From NCBI GenBank assembly GCA_910586775.1, contig CAJUJN010000012.1, positions 1-64,000 on the forward strand: a stretch of DNA of 64,000 nucleotides, written 5' to 3'. How positions within the stretch are numbered: the stretch's first letter is position 1; each line of letters starts with the position of its first letter. Of the stretch, positions 17,606 through 25,873 are shown in pieces. Made by a program: the position numbers and the translations under genes. The notes under the pieces were generated by a model. The model searched no databases. It saw only the letters and a program-made list of their open reading frames with translations, and was not told where the DNA came from. This stretch comes from an uncultured Acetatifactor sp. Its GTDB lineage: Bacteria > Bacillota > Clostridia > Lachnospirales > Lachnospiraceae.

Positions 17606-18538
17606 TTATTCTGCAAACAGCGGTGTGGAAAGATAACGGTCTCCCGTATCCGGAAGCAGCGCCACGATGGTCTTGCCCTGATTCTCCGCCCGCCTGCCCA
17701 GCTGAATGGCAGCCCACACTGCGGCACCGGAAGAAATACCCACCAGAACGCCCTCGCTTCTGCCGACACGCTTCCCGGCAGAGAATGCATCTTCGTTTTC
17801 CACAGCGATAACTTCGTCATAAACCTTCGTGTCCAGCACATCGGGGACAAACCCGGCACCGATGCCCTGAATTTTGTGAGCCCCTGCTGTCCCACTGCTC
17901 AGCACAGGGGAAGCGGCCGGTTCCACTGCCACAACTTTTACTTCCGGATTGCGGCTCTTTAAGTATCCGCCCACGCCCGTCACGGTGCCCCCGGTACCCA
18001 CGCCCGCCACGAAAATATCCACTTTTCCGTCTGTATCCTCCCAGATCTCGGGGCCTGTGGTCGCCCTGTGGGCCGCGGGATTCGCCGGATTCACAAACTG
18101 CCCGGGAATGAAACTGTCCGGGATTTCTTTTGCCAGCTCATCCGCTTTGGCGATGGCGCCCTTCATGCCCTGTGCCCCTTCCGAAAGCACCAGTTCCGCC
18201 CCGTAAGCCTTCATCAGCTGGCGGCGCTCCACACTCATGGTGTCGGGCATCACGATAATAATGCGGTAGCCGCGGGCGGCAGCAACCGACGCCAGGCCGA
18301 TGCCGGTATTGCCCGATGTGGGTTCAATGATAACGGAGCCTGGCTTCAGCAGCCCTCTCTCCTCGGCGTCATCGATCATGGCTTTGGCGATACGGTCTTT
18401 CGCGGAGCCTGCCGGATTAAAATATTCCAGCTTTGCCAGGATGCGGGCACCCAGGCTCTCTTCTTTCTCGATGTGGGTCAGCTCCAGTAACGGCGTCCTT
18501 CCGATCAGCTGATCGGCGGATGTATAAATCCTGCTCAT
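17606..18538 (-). CDS. cysK: Cysteine synthase (O-acetylserine sulfhydrylase)
   Basis: A PLP enzyme that makes cysteine from O-acetylserine and sulfide. It is 310 residues. The PLP lysine is K47 in NPAGSAKDR, TSGNTGIG binds substrate, and GVGTGGT holds the cofactor phosphate. It is divergent from an Rrf2-type regulator, with a consensus promoter and an operator-like dyad between them. CymR/IscR-like control by cysteine supply is therefore likely. Confidence 0.96.
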   Translation of the reverse strand: MSRIYTSADQLIGRTPLLELTHIEKEESLGARILAKLEYFNPAGSAKDRIAKAMIDDAEERGLLKPGSVIIEPTSGNTGIGLASVAAARGYRIIIVMPDTMSVERRQLMKAYGAELVLSEGAQGMKGAIAKADELAKEIPDSFIPGQFVNPANPAAHRATTGPEIWEDTDGKVDIFVAGVGTGGTVTGVGGYLKSRNPEVKVVAVEPAASPVLSSGTAGAHKIQGIGAGFVPDVLDTKVYDEVIAVENEDAFSAGKRVGRSEGVLVGISSGAAVWAAIQLGRRAENQGKTIVALLPDTGDRYLSTPLFAE

Positions 18539-18585
18539 AATATCTCTCCTCTTCCATTACATTATTTGAAATTCAAGCCTTCAAT

Positions 18586-18642
18586 ATACCAACCTTTCAG
18601 ATAGGTTAGTATGATTATATGTCCTCAGGAAAGTTTTGTCAA
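18586..18642 (-). promoter_or_regulatory. cysK promoter with Rrf2-type operator
   Basis: On the minus strand TTGACA (18642-18637) and TATAAT (18619-18614) are 17 bases apart, a perfect sigma-A promoter. Just downstream lies the dyad ATACCAACCT (18586-18595) / AGGTTAGTAT (18603-18612), with one mismatch, across the expected start site. A repressor bound there would block cysK. Confidence 0.8.
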
Positions 18643-18664
18643 TAGAACTGCCTGTCATATTTTC

Positions 18665-18694
18665 GTTGATTTTCCTATTAACCATGTCGTATAA
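18665..18694 (+). promoter_or_regulatory. Promoter of the Rrf2-family regulator
   Basis: TTGATT (18665-18670) and TATAAT (18689-18694) are separated by 18 bases. AACC and GGTT half-site-like sequences surround the -10, so autoregulation is possible. Confidence 0.6.
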
Positions 18695-18758
18695 TAGGTT
18701 TATAACCATAAAATAGACATACAGCTCCTGGGAGCTGCAGAAAGGCAGGGATATTTCT

Positions 18759-19187
18759 ATGTTAGTTTCCACAAAAGGACGATATGCGCTACGGGTAATG
18801 ATAGATCTGGCGGAACAAAAGTCAGATGAATATATTCCGCTGAAGGCGATTGCCGAAAGACAGGAGATTTCGGAAAAATATCTGGAAAGCATCATCAAGC
18901 TTCTCGTCAGGGGAAAGCTTCTCACCGGTCTTCGCGGCAAAGGCGGCGGCTACAGGCTGACCAGATCACCTGACCAGTACACTGTAGGCAGTGTCCTTCG
19001 CCTTACGGAGGAATCTCTCTCCCCTGTCGCCTGTCTGGATACAGACTCCCCGTCCTGCCCCAGAGCCCCATCCTGCCGCACTCTTCCGCTGTGGAAAGGA
19101 CTGGATAAGGTAATCAATGACTATCTGGACAATATCACTGTAGCCGACCTGGTACGGCAGGACAATGGTGGTATGATAAAACGATAG
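18759..19187 (+). CDS. Rrf2-family transcriptional regulator (IscR/CymR-like)
   Basis: A 142-residue winged-helix regulator with the family opening (STKGRYALRVMIDLA) and recognition helix (ISEKYLESIIKLLVRGKLL). Cys92, Cys100 and Cys106 sit in the region where IscR-type members hold an iron-sulfur cluster, so it may sense Fe-S or thiol status. CymR itself lacks this cluster. The divergent cysK neighbour suggests control of cysteine synthesis. A hairpin begins at its stop codon. Confidence 0.92.
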   Translation: MLVSTKGRYALRVMIDLAEQKSDEYIPLKAIAERQEISEKYLESIIKLLVRGKLLTGLRGKGGGYRLTRSPDQYTVGSVLRLTEESLSPVACLDTDSPSCPRAPSCRTLPLWKGLDKVINDYLDNITVADLVRQDNGGMIKR

Positions 19188-19210
19188 GAAGCAATCGCTG
19201 CTTCCTATCG
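19182..19210 (+). terminator. Hairpin at the stop codon of the Rrf2-family gene
   Basis: CGATAGGAAGCA (19182-19193) and TGCTTCCTATCG (19199-19210) form a perfect 12-bp stem overlapping the stop codon. The following bases are only weakly T-rich. Confidence 0.65.
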
Positions 19211-19333
19211 GGGTTCTTCCTCCGCCGCCCATATCTCCATGCCCGCCTTCGCCTCCGTAAAGGCAGATGCTCCCAACCAGGCTTAAGAAACATGCCTCGG
19301 GCAACGGGATAGCGGGAAGAAGCCGATTCCCGT

Positions 19334-20266
19334 TTATTTCCGAAGGTCCGCCAGCACCTCAGCAGGTATCTCAAATTCAACCGTACCCATGTACATGGGC
19401 GCTACATCTCCCTCGTTGAATCCGATTACCACATTTCCCTTTTCGTTGATATAGAACGATGTTTCATCCGTAATGGATTTAAAGTTCCACTCTTCAATCT
19501 CGTCGTGAAGCCAGTAGTAAACGGAATCATCCGCATCCATCTGCGCCTGCATCTGCTCTTTGATATTCTCGCTGATGGCTGTAATATAATCCGCGCCTTC
19601 CTTAAAAATGTCTTTCAGTTTCAGACGTTCCCCCGTATTCAAATCAATGGTATAATAATAATTCCATGCATATCCGCTTCCTGCCCCCTGATAACACAGC
19701 AGCTTCAGCGTAAAATAATCCTGCGTGGTGGTCAATACCTCGCTGTTTACAACAACATCCTGATATCCTTCCTCATACTCTAATCCGGCCTCAAACTCCG
19801 CTATCAGATCCTCGGAAATCCTTTGAATCTCCGCATTGATTTCTTCCGTGGTCTTATTCAGTTTGTCCTGTACTTCACCCGTATCTGCCTGGTCCGAAAC
19901 CTGGATCTCGGGGACCTGGATATCTGCCATATTTCTGTCGGTTTCATAGGAATAGTCCCTGAATGTAACCACTTCCACCAGATTTCCAATGACGGGAATC
20001 TGTTCCATTGCCAGTGCAATGGAAGCGGATGTATTTGGTAAAATGACAAATGCAGCCACGACTGCAGCAGCAGCGGAAACCGTTCTGATTATTCTCTTTT
20101 TATTGCGCGCTCTCTGTTCCATTCTCCTCGCCTCTTTCATTTTCTTCTTTAATTTCGCCAGTTCTGCGGCGGACATTTCCTGTTTTTGATAGACCTCTTT
20201 CATACGCAAAAGTTCTTTTTCCACCTTCTCATTTAAATCTTTTCTGTCCCCAAAATTATAGATCAT
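19334..20266 (-). CDS. RsiV-like anti-sigma factor (DUF3298)
   Basis: The 310-residue protein has a charged cytoplasmic N-terminus with a coiled-coil stretch (about 8-58), a membrane helix (about 62-82) and an extracytoplasmic region. That region ends in the DUF3298 pattern FYINEKGNVVIGFNEGDVAPMYMG… seen in Bacillus subtilis RsiV. RsiV holds SigV at the membrane until lysozyme binding triggers its proteolysis. The adjacent ECF sigma gene 47 bases upstream makes a sigma/anti-sigma pair likely. The signal here is inferred only. Confidence 0.87.
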   Translation of the reverse strand: MIYNFGDRKDLNEKVEKELLRMKEVYQKQEMSAAELAKLKKKMKEARRMEQRARNKKRIIRTVSAAAAVVAAFVILPNTSASIALAMEQIPVIGNLVEVVTFRDYSYETDRNMADIQVPEIQVSDQADTGEVQDKLNKTTEEINAEIQRISEDLIAEFEAGLEYEEGYQDVVVNSEVLTTTQDYFTLKLLCYQGAGSGYAWNYYYTIDLNTGERLKLKDIFKEGADYITAISENIKEQMQAQMDADDSVYYWLHDEIEEWNFKSITDETSFYINEKGNVVIGFNEGDVAPMYMGTVEFEIPAEVLADLRK

Positions 20267-20313
20267 TGTGCCTCCTTTTCCGCTCCGGGTGGACCCTGCT
20301 GTTCGTAGTGAGT

Positions 20314-20865
20314 TTATCTTTTTGATGATATCAGTTTCGTGTCCTTCAGGCCTTGTTCCTGATCGGGTTCAGCCAGGATTCCCCGAAGCTTTTTCAGACT
20401 GCGGTATAATCTGCTTTTTATGGTGTTGACATTTTCATCCAGAATGTCCGCAATTTCCTCCAGCTTTTTATCCTCGAAATATTTCAGGATGATCACCGCC
20501 CTGTCTCCGGCCGGAAGCGTATCCAGGGCCCGATGCAGGTCAATATTCTCATAGCTGTCCAAAGTCCCTGTTTCTGTTCCGTTCTCTTCCAGCATCTGTT
20601 CAAAGGAACGGTATCGGGGCATCCCTGCATATCCGAAGCATTCATTCAGCATAATGCGGTACACCCATGTCTGCACATATTCCGGCTGCCTCAGGGTATG
20701 ACTGCTCCGGATTGCCTTATATGCGCCGTTTTGTACGATGTCACAGGCATCCGCCTCATTATGGACATAGCTGTAAGCCAAACGGTAATATTGATTGTAT
20801 TTCTCCAAAATAATCTGTTCCACCAGATCTCTGTTTGCTTTTTCTTTTTTTCCTGGAAAGAACAA
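20314..20865 (-). CDS. ECF-type RNA polymerase sigma factor
   Basis: A 183-residue sigma-70 family factor with region 2 (YNQYYRLAYSYVHNEADACDIVQ) and region 4 (LPAGDRAVIILKYFEDKKLEEIADIL followed by NTIKSRLYRSLKKLR). It is the partner of the RsiV-like gene directly downstream, and the pair is probably transcribed together. The short, charged C-terminal tail after region 4 has no assigned role. Confidence 0.93.
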   Translation of the reverse strand: MFFPGKKEKANRDLVEQIILEKYNQYYRLAYSYVHNEADACDIVQNGAYKAIRSSHTLRQPEYVQTWVYRIMLNECFGYAGMPRYRSFEQMLEENGTETGTLDSYENIDLHRALDTLPAGDRAVIILKYFEDKKLEEIADILDENVNTIKSRLYRSLKKLRGILAEPDQEQGLKDTKLISSKR

Positions 20866-20899
20866 TTAATTCACCTCCTCCGCACCGTTTTGTATGTTT

Positions 20900-20926
20900 A
20901 GATATCACCGGGGCATGAAAAGTTTC
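20900..20926 (-). promoter_or_regulatory. Possible ECF-dependent promoter of the sigma/anti-sigma pair
   Basis: On the minus strand GAAACTTTT (20926-20918) resembles the GAAAC-type -35 of ECF sigma factors. About 16 bases later lies CTAAAC, a candidate -10. Self-activation would be normal for such a pair, but the match at -10 is weak. Confidence 0.35.
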
Positions 20927-20967
20927 ATATGTAAATAAAAATTTTATGTCTTTCTGTACAACAAAAT

Positions 20968-20999
20968 GCCCTGGACCGACATCATTGTCAGTTCAGGGC
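20968..20999 (-). terminator. Terminator of the holin-like toxin transcript
   Basis: GCCCTGGACCGAC (20968-20980) and GTCAGTTCAGGGC (20987-20999) pair with G-U wobbles, and on the minus strand ATTTTGTT follows. It lies about 180 bases past the toxin stop codon, so the toxin RNA has a long 3' untranslated part. Confidence 0.75.
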
Positions 21000-21088
21000 G
21001 AATCCGGAAAAATCTGTTCCATGTCAAATGCCCTAGCTACAGCAAAAATTTACTTGCAAACCCACCATTGATATGTTATCCTGAGAAA

Positions 21089-21186
21089 GGGAAAGCCATA
21101 GAAGCGGCTCTACCCTCAAATGATGTTAGCTTATACCGCTAAAGCGGTCAGCCGTCACTATTGCAGTAGTGGCGGCTATTTTTTGC
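21089..21186 (+). ncRNA. Putative antisense antitoxin RNA
   Basis: TTGCAA (21054-21059) and TATCCT (21077-21082), 17 bases apart, form a promoter. A strong terminator follows: AGCCGTCACTA, a short loop, TAGTGGCGGCT, then a T-run ending near 21186. The ~100-base RNA runs opposite to the toxin gene and overlaps its last codons and 3' untranslated region, as in TxpA/RatA-type type I systems. Confidence 0.7.
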
Positions 21187-21271
21187 CCCGAAAGATTGTA
21201 TAACACAAACTTATCAGTGCTGCAATGAAGATACCTGTCTGAATCAGATCAGAATATGTAATCATTGGCAT
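21176..21271 (-). CDS. Holin-like type I toxin peptide
   Basis: A 31-residue peptide beginning MPMITYSDLIQTGIF, with one membrane helix and the basic end FRGKK. It matches the short putative holin-like toxins of Firmicutes (TxpA/BsrG-like) that damage the cell membrane. GGAGGG lies just before the start, but GCCCTCC 12 bases further upstream is its perfect complement. The ribosome site should therefore be sequestered in a hairpin (21273-21298). The ATG six bases later is an alternative start. The antisense RNA gene overlaps its 3' end. Confidence 0.85.
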   Translation of the reverse strand: MPMITYSDLIQTGIFIAALISLCYTIFRGKK

Positions 21272-21354
21272 CGCCCTCCTTTCTCTTGTCTGGAGGGCTA
21301 CCCCTCCGAAACGGAGGGTAAAGCCGCCTTGGCTCTATGGTTTCCCGTGAAAAA

Positions 21355-21383
21355 ATAATATCATATCCCCACCGGATCAGCAA
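21355..21383 (-). promoter_or_regulatory. Toxin gene promoter
   Basis: On the minus strand TTGCTG (21383-21378) and TATTAT (21360-21355) are 17 bases apart. The first transcribed bases (GGGAAACCATAGAGCC) resemble those of the opposing RNA (GGGAAAGCCATAGAAGC), so the two promoters look like duplicated copies. Confidence 0.7.
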
Positions 21384-21640
21384 CGCATATTTTTAATCCG
21401 TATCAGGCAATTCCTAATCGCAGGAACGCCGTGCAAAATTTCCTCCGGCGTTCCCATATAAGGAATCGTCTTCCCGCCCTTTACTTCCAGAATCTCCGTT
21501 GCACAGGCACGGATGAATTCTTCGTCATGGGACACGAACACAAGCACGCCTTCATATTCCGAAAACATTTCCTCCAGTGCCGCCACCGAGGGAATATCCA
21601 GATAATTCGTGGACTCATCCAGAATCAGGACACTGATTCG
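21377..21640 (-). pseudogene. C-terminal remnant of an ABC-F type ATPase
   Basis: About 85 residues match the end of an ABC-F protein: Walker B LILDESTNYLD (normally DEPTN), then IPSVAALEEMF and the H-loop FVSHDEEF. The N-terminal nucleotide-binding domain, the linker and the Walker A and signature motifs of the second domain are missing. The frame runs instead into a 15-bp repeat and the end of the kinase gene. ABC-F proteins rescue ribosomes or give antibiotic protection; this piece cannot. Confidence 0.85.
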
Positions 21641-21665
21641 TCTGCCAGTCTCACTGGCAGGCTGT

Positions 21666-21735
21666 GTCCAGTCAGACAATGTCCAGCCAGACAATGTCCA
21701 ACCAGGCAATGTCCAGCCAGGCCGGACAATGTCAG
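21666..21735. repeat. 15-bp tandem repeat next to the ABC-F remnant
   Basis: About four copies of a unit like GTCCAGCCAGACAAT, ending in a broken copy. In the remnant's frame they read as repeating GWTLS-type pentapeptides. They mark the junction between remnant and kinase gene. Confidence 0.8.
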
Positions 21736-21759
21736 GATGCGGCAGCGCATCAGCAACGC

Positions 21760-24630
21760 CTAAGCGTTCCGGCAATCCGTTTTCAGATGCAGCATCACCC
21801 GGAACATTTTATCCATATCCACCGGTTTCGTCAAATGCTCATTCATCCCGGCATCCTTCGCCATCGCAATATCCTCCTCAAATGCGTTGGCCGACAGGGC
21901 AATGATGGGCACACATCCCGCGTCAGGTCTGTCCAGACTGCGAATCGTGCGGGTGGCCTCAAATCCGCTCATCACCGGCATCATCAAGTCCATCAGGATG
22001 CAGTCGAATGCTCCGTGAGCCGACGACTGAAAGGCATCCACTGCAGCTTTTCCGTCGTTTGCCGTGACCACCGATGCGCCAGCCTGTTTCAGAACAAATT
22101 CCACGATTTCGCAGTTGACCTCGTTATCCTCCACCAGAAGGACACGCATTCCCGAGATATCGGCACGCTCGTCTGCTCTCCTGTCATCAGGCTCTGCGGT
22201 TTTCTTCGTGTCGAGCGGAATGGACAGGGTAACCCGGAACAGACTGCCCTCCCCAATCCGGCTCTCCACCTCAACCGCGCCTCCCATCTGGTCTGCCAGC
22301 TTCTTTACAATGGACAGGCCAAGCCCGGCACCGGTATAGCTGGTCCTTGCACCCGGATTTTCCTGGGTGAAAGGCTCGAAAATATGCTCTTTAAAATCTT
22401 CCCCTATGCCGATTCCGGTATCTCTGACCACAAACTCGTATGTGGCGGAACCGTTCTCCGCGGAAATCTCTTTCACCTGAAGAAATGCGGAGCCCCCCGG
22501 CCGATTATATTTCACTGCATTGTCGATAAGACTCGTCAAAATCTGCCTCAGCTGCAGCGGATTTCCCACCAGCCTGCCATGGCACAGACTAACCTCCTCC
22601 AACACCAGGCGGATACCTGCCGCCTCCGCATGGGGTGACATGATCATCATGCACTGTTCCAGGGTATCACGAAGCTCAAAGGATTCCTCCACGCCGGCCG
22701 GCCTGCCGCTCTCCAGTCTGCTGACCTGAAGGACATCGTTCACAAGCGCCAGCAGATGCTCCGTAGACACGCGGATCTTCTCCAGGCACTCCTTCTGCTT
22801 TCGCGGCTCTTCCCCGGTGTGTTCCATAATGGTGAGCATACCCAGGATTCCGTTGATGGGAGTGCGGAGGTCATGGGACATGTGGGAGAGAAATTCACTC
22901 TTGGCCGAATTAGCCCGCCTCACCTTCTCCAACAGTTCCATAATAGCCTGCTCCTGCTTCTTCCGGGTCACCATGATGTCCGTGATATCCTGATGGTATC
23001 CGTTGAGACATGCGCCGGGTTTTTTAAACTTCTTATCCGGTATGCCGCCGCAGCGGACATAAATCTTCCCCAGCGTGGGATGATTCCAGGGATACACCAC
23101 CTCGGAACGCCCGGATTCCAGTATCTCCCTCACTGCCTCCTGGACCATCTCAGTATAATCCGGGTCGATGTTTTCATACCAGTGCCGATAGCACGCCTCC
23201 GGCTCCACATCCTCCGGCACTTCCAGGAGCATCCGCATGGTTCTGTCCGCATACATCCTGGGTTCGCATCCCTCTTCCAGCTCAATGGTCCAGATGCCGG
23301 TTCTGGCGCCCTCCAGGATGTCCTCCATGCTCTGTCTGGCTTCCAGTCTATACCTTTCTTCCTGCTCCACCACGGCATTGACATCCCGGAAAGCAAAAAT
23401 CGCGCTCTCCTCTTCCGCCTCCTTTCCCGTGACAGAGAAATGGATCTCCATGTTCTTTAACCCCGGCAGATTGTCCTTCACCTGGTACCGGACGTAATAT
23501 TTCTTTTTATTTTTCAGCTGAGACAGGATATACTCTTTCCGGGTCACCACGCGGAGCCTTTCCTGGTCCTGCTGGATCACATACCTGGAAATATACTGGT
23601 CCATAGCCCCCTGATAACTGTCCGCAAAGCTGAAAGGCTGCTCTTTCCCCTGAAACTCGTTTTCCCGGTAAATCTGGCATGTGTCCGTGAGAAAATCCAC
23701 CTGATAGATGCTTATATAGTCCACATTCAGGGCATAGAGGACATTATGGCTCCGCTTTTCAAGCTCCCTGACAAGATTACGCCGCCGCAGGGAGGAAACG
23801 ATAAAGTATGCCGCCGTCTGAAGCATATTGGAAGTGTACCCCAGAGCTTTCACCGGCGGATTGTCCACACCGTAAAACCCGATGATCCTGTTGTCATCAA
23901 ACAGAGGGACTACTACAAGGGAATGAATATCCTGCTGCTTCAGATTCTCATACTGAAGCGGATCGCTCTGCCGGATGTCTTCCAGATCATTTATCACAAT
24001 ATGCCCGCCGATGCTGAAATTCCGATACCAGCTCGCACAGACCTCCGGAGGGACATTCTGCAGATTCACCTTCTCCGGGCGCACCCCGGGAGCCACCCAC
24101 TCGTAAGTATTGTCGTCTCCTCCGGATGAATTTCGTTCAAATATATAAGTCCGCTCTCCGGATAACGCCTTGCCAAGGTATGCCAGCAGCACTTCCAGGG
24201 ACTGGTCCGGCGTCTCCTCCAACAGGGCCACTCTGAGCCCTTCATTGATGATGGCTTCCAGGTTCTGGACATTCTGCACCATGCTTCTCTGCTGCTCATG
24301 GCTGCTTACGTCAAATGCCATTTCAAGGCGGTACCTTTTCCCGTTCTCCTCCAGAATGGTACTGCGAAGCAAAAAATGCCTGTTCAGATGCGGCTGAAAG
24401 TACTGCTGCTCAAAGCAGTCCGGATTGCACATGCCGCTGCAGCAGAACATGCAGGGGACATCGCTTCCCCTGAGAATCTGGTAGCACCGTTTCCCCCTGA
24501 CTTCCGCCGGAGAGCCCACTCCAAATACCTCCCGCGCCCTTTTATTCATATAAACCAATTCATAAGTTTCTATATTCGCAACATATACAATCTCGTTGAT
24601 ATTCTCAAAAAATCCCCATAAATTACCCAT
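21760..24630 (-). CDS. Hybrid sensor histidine kinase/response regulator
   Basis: A 956-residue soluble kinase. In order it has a PAS domain (about 5-115, with CMFCCSGMCNPDC cysteines), a GAF-like domain (about 130-290), a PAS-like region (about 430-560) and a HisKA domain with H586 in MSHDLRTPINGI. A HATPase_c domain follows, with N and G boxes (LIDNAVKYN, DTGIGI, GAGLGL), then a C-terminal receiver with phospho-acceptor D881 in LMDLMMP. There is no membrane segment, so it senses an internal signal. No DNA-binding output lies nearby; it may pass phosphate onward or act through an unlinked partner. Confidence 0.93.
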   Translation of the reverse strand: MGNLWGFFENINEIVYVANIETYELVYMNKRAREVFGVGSPAEVRGKRCYQILRGSDVPCMFCCSGMCNPDCFEQQYFQPHLNRHFLLRSTILEENGKRYRLEMAFDVSSHEQQRSMVQNVQNLEAIINEGLRVALLEETPDQSLEVLLAYLGKALSGERTYIFERNSSGGDDNTYEWVAPGVRPEKVNLQNVPPEVCASWYRNFSIGGHIVINDLEDIRQSDPLQYENLKQQDIHSLVVVPLFDDNRIIGFYGVDNPPVKALGYTSNMLQTAAYFIVSSLRRRNLVRELEKRSHNVLYALNVDYISIYQVDFLTDTCQIYRENEFQGKEQPFSFADSYQGAMDQYISRYVIQQDQERLRVVTRKEYILSQLKNKKKYYVRYQVKDNLPGLKNMEIHFSVTGKEAEEESAIFAFRDVNAVVEQEERYRLEARQSMEDILEGARTGIWTIELEEGCEPRMYADRTMRMLLEVPEDVEPEACYRHWYENIDPDYTEMVQEAVREILESGRSEVVYPWNHPTLGKIYVRCGGIPDKKFKKPGACLNGYHQDITDIMVTRKKQEQAIMELLEKVRRANSAKSEFLSHMSHDLRTPINGILGMLTIMEHTGEEPRKQKECLEKIRVSTEHLLALVNDVLQVSRLESGRPAGVEESFELRDTLEQCMMIMSPHAEAAGIRLVLEEVSLCHGRLVGNPLQLRQILTSLIDNAVKYNRPGGSAFLQVKEISAENGSATYEFVVRDTGIGIGEDFKEHIFEPFTQENPGARTSYTGAGLGLSIVKKLADQMGGAVEVESRIGEGSLFRVTLSIPLDTKKTAEPDDRRADERADISGMRVLLVEDNEVNCEIVEFVLKQAGASVVTANDGKAAVDAFQSSAHGAFDCILMDLMMPVMSGFEATRTIRSLDRPDAGCVPIIALSANAFEEDIAMAKDAGMNEHLTKPVDMDKMFRVMLHLKTDCRNA

Positions 24631-24750
24631 AAAGACGCCCTCCCACGGTATCTCTCCGGAATCGCATTGCTTTGGTGGTCAGTATACCATATCGCAGCAA
24701 AAAAGTCCACTTTACTCAATCAATTGAAGTGATAAGCTGTCAGTGCGGGG

Positions 24751-24896
24751 CGTGGAAACCCCCCCGAAAGAAAGGAGCAGGATAAAACGAAGAACAAGGA
24801 CAGCTTAAAGATCACCGCACTTTATGAGAGATTGTCAAGGGACGATGAGCAGAGCGTGGAAAGCAACAGTATCACAAACCAAGATGCCATTTGACA
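24751..24896 (+). pseudogene. N-terminal remnant of a large serine recombinase
   Basis: The reading frame at 24766-24893 gives ERKEQDKTKNKD and then SLKITALYERLSRDDEQ, ending …SNSITNQ before a stop at 24894. That is the start of a TnpX-like serine recombinase with the catalytic serine region SRDDE, cut after about 40 residues and without a start codon. It is a trace of a lost integrative element. Nothing else is supported in 24631-25002. Confidence 0.82.
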
Positions 24897-25002
24897 AGGA
24901 TAGTTTCTCCGAAAATATTAAAGAGCCACTGTTCACATCTGATCAGCGACTCTTTTCTTTCTGCATTGTGTTTTAAGGAAATCATTCCTTGTTATTAACC
25001 GA

Positions 25003-25209
25003 TTATTCTACCCCCAATACCTTGAAAACAGCATCCTCTGCACTGTTGTAGAAAATCAGGTTGAAGCTGCTGATAAGGTCAGCGGGGACGGTGGCCAAAT
25101 CCACCGCTGAGGTCATTGGCAACAACACTTTCTTTGCTCCGCTGTCCACGCATACTTGCAGTGCGTTTGCCAGTTCCTCCACCTTCATCATGGTGCCGCT
25201 GATGCTGAT
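25003..25209 (-). pseudogene. brxL: C-terminal remnant of BrxL (BREX Lon-like protein)
   Basis: About 68 residues, ISISGTMMKVEELANAL… then GAKKVLLPMTSAVDLATVP and the terminal DAVFKVLGVE, match the extreme C-terminus of BrxL. BrxL is the Lon-like AAA+ component of type I BREX phage defence. An in-frame stop precedes it, and the AAA+ core and the rest of BREX are absent. The remnant ends naturally at its C-terminus and is cut on the N-terminal side close to mntP. Confidence 0.82.
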
Positions 25210-25247
25210 CTACTAAGCTGAAAGAACGGAAGCTTCTTTTCAACAAA

Positions 25248-25829
25248 TCACAGGATTCCCCTGACGAAAATCTCAATGCCGATGACTATCAGGATGACGC
25301 CGCCAAAAATCTGGGCTTTGTCAGAAAGCTTCGTACCGAACTTCTTCCCGATGACAAGTCCGCTCATACATATCACAAAGGTGACTGCCGAAATGACGGC
25401 GGCAGCGGCCAACGCCTTCAGCCAGCCATAATCCGCAATGGTAAAGCCCACGGATAAGGCATCAATGGAGGTGGCCACTCCCTGGACAAGCAGTGCGCCG
25501 AATCCCAGCCCATGCCCGCTTTCCCCGGATTCTCCCTTTCTGCCATCCATTACCATTTTCCCTCCAATAAATGCCAGCAAAAACAACGCCAGCCATGGAA
25601 TGAACCTTTCAAACACCGCAAAATACTGCGCGACGGTTTTTACGCAGAACCAGCCGGTCAGAGGCATCAGCGCCTGGAATCCGGCAAACACGCCGGCAAT
25701 GCCGCACATCCGGCCCTTCTTCATCTCCGGCTCATTTAAGCCGTTGGCCATGGATACCGAAAAAGCGTCCATGGCAAGCCCCACGCCGAGCAATACGCTG
25801 TTGAAAAAGAAAATAAAGCCCCATTCCAT
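25248..25829 (-). CDS. mntP: Manganese efflux pump MntP
   Basis: A 193-residue membrane protein of the MntP (DUF204) family with six helices. The paired acidic motifs are AMDAFSVS (D21) and SIDALSVG, which line the metal path. It should export Mn2+ and protect against excess manganese. I choose the ATG at 25829 behind AGGAGGATGAAAAG; the longer frame to 25865 adds only hydrophilic residues. A structured region lies upstream, but I could not match it to the known Mn riboswitch. Confidence 0.93.
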   Translation of the reverse strand: MEWGFIFFFNSVLLGVGLAMDAFSVSMANGLNEPEMKKGRMCGIAGVFAGFQALMPLTGWFCVKTVAQYFAVFERFIPWLALFLLAFIGGKMVMDGRKGESGESGHGLGFGALLVQGVATSIDALSVGFTIADYGWLKALAAAAVISAVTFVICMSGLVIGKKFGTKLSDKAQIFGGVILIVIGIEIFVRGIL

Positions 25830-25873
25830 CTTTTCATCCTCCTGGTTTACCGGATTTTCCTCCAAAGCACAAA

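Noticed and set aside
24751..25209. Functional BREX system
   Set aside because: Only the last ~68 residues of BrxL are present. No PglZ, BrxC, PglX or BrxA/B genes are in the window.
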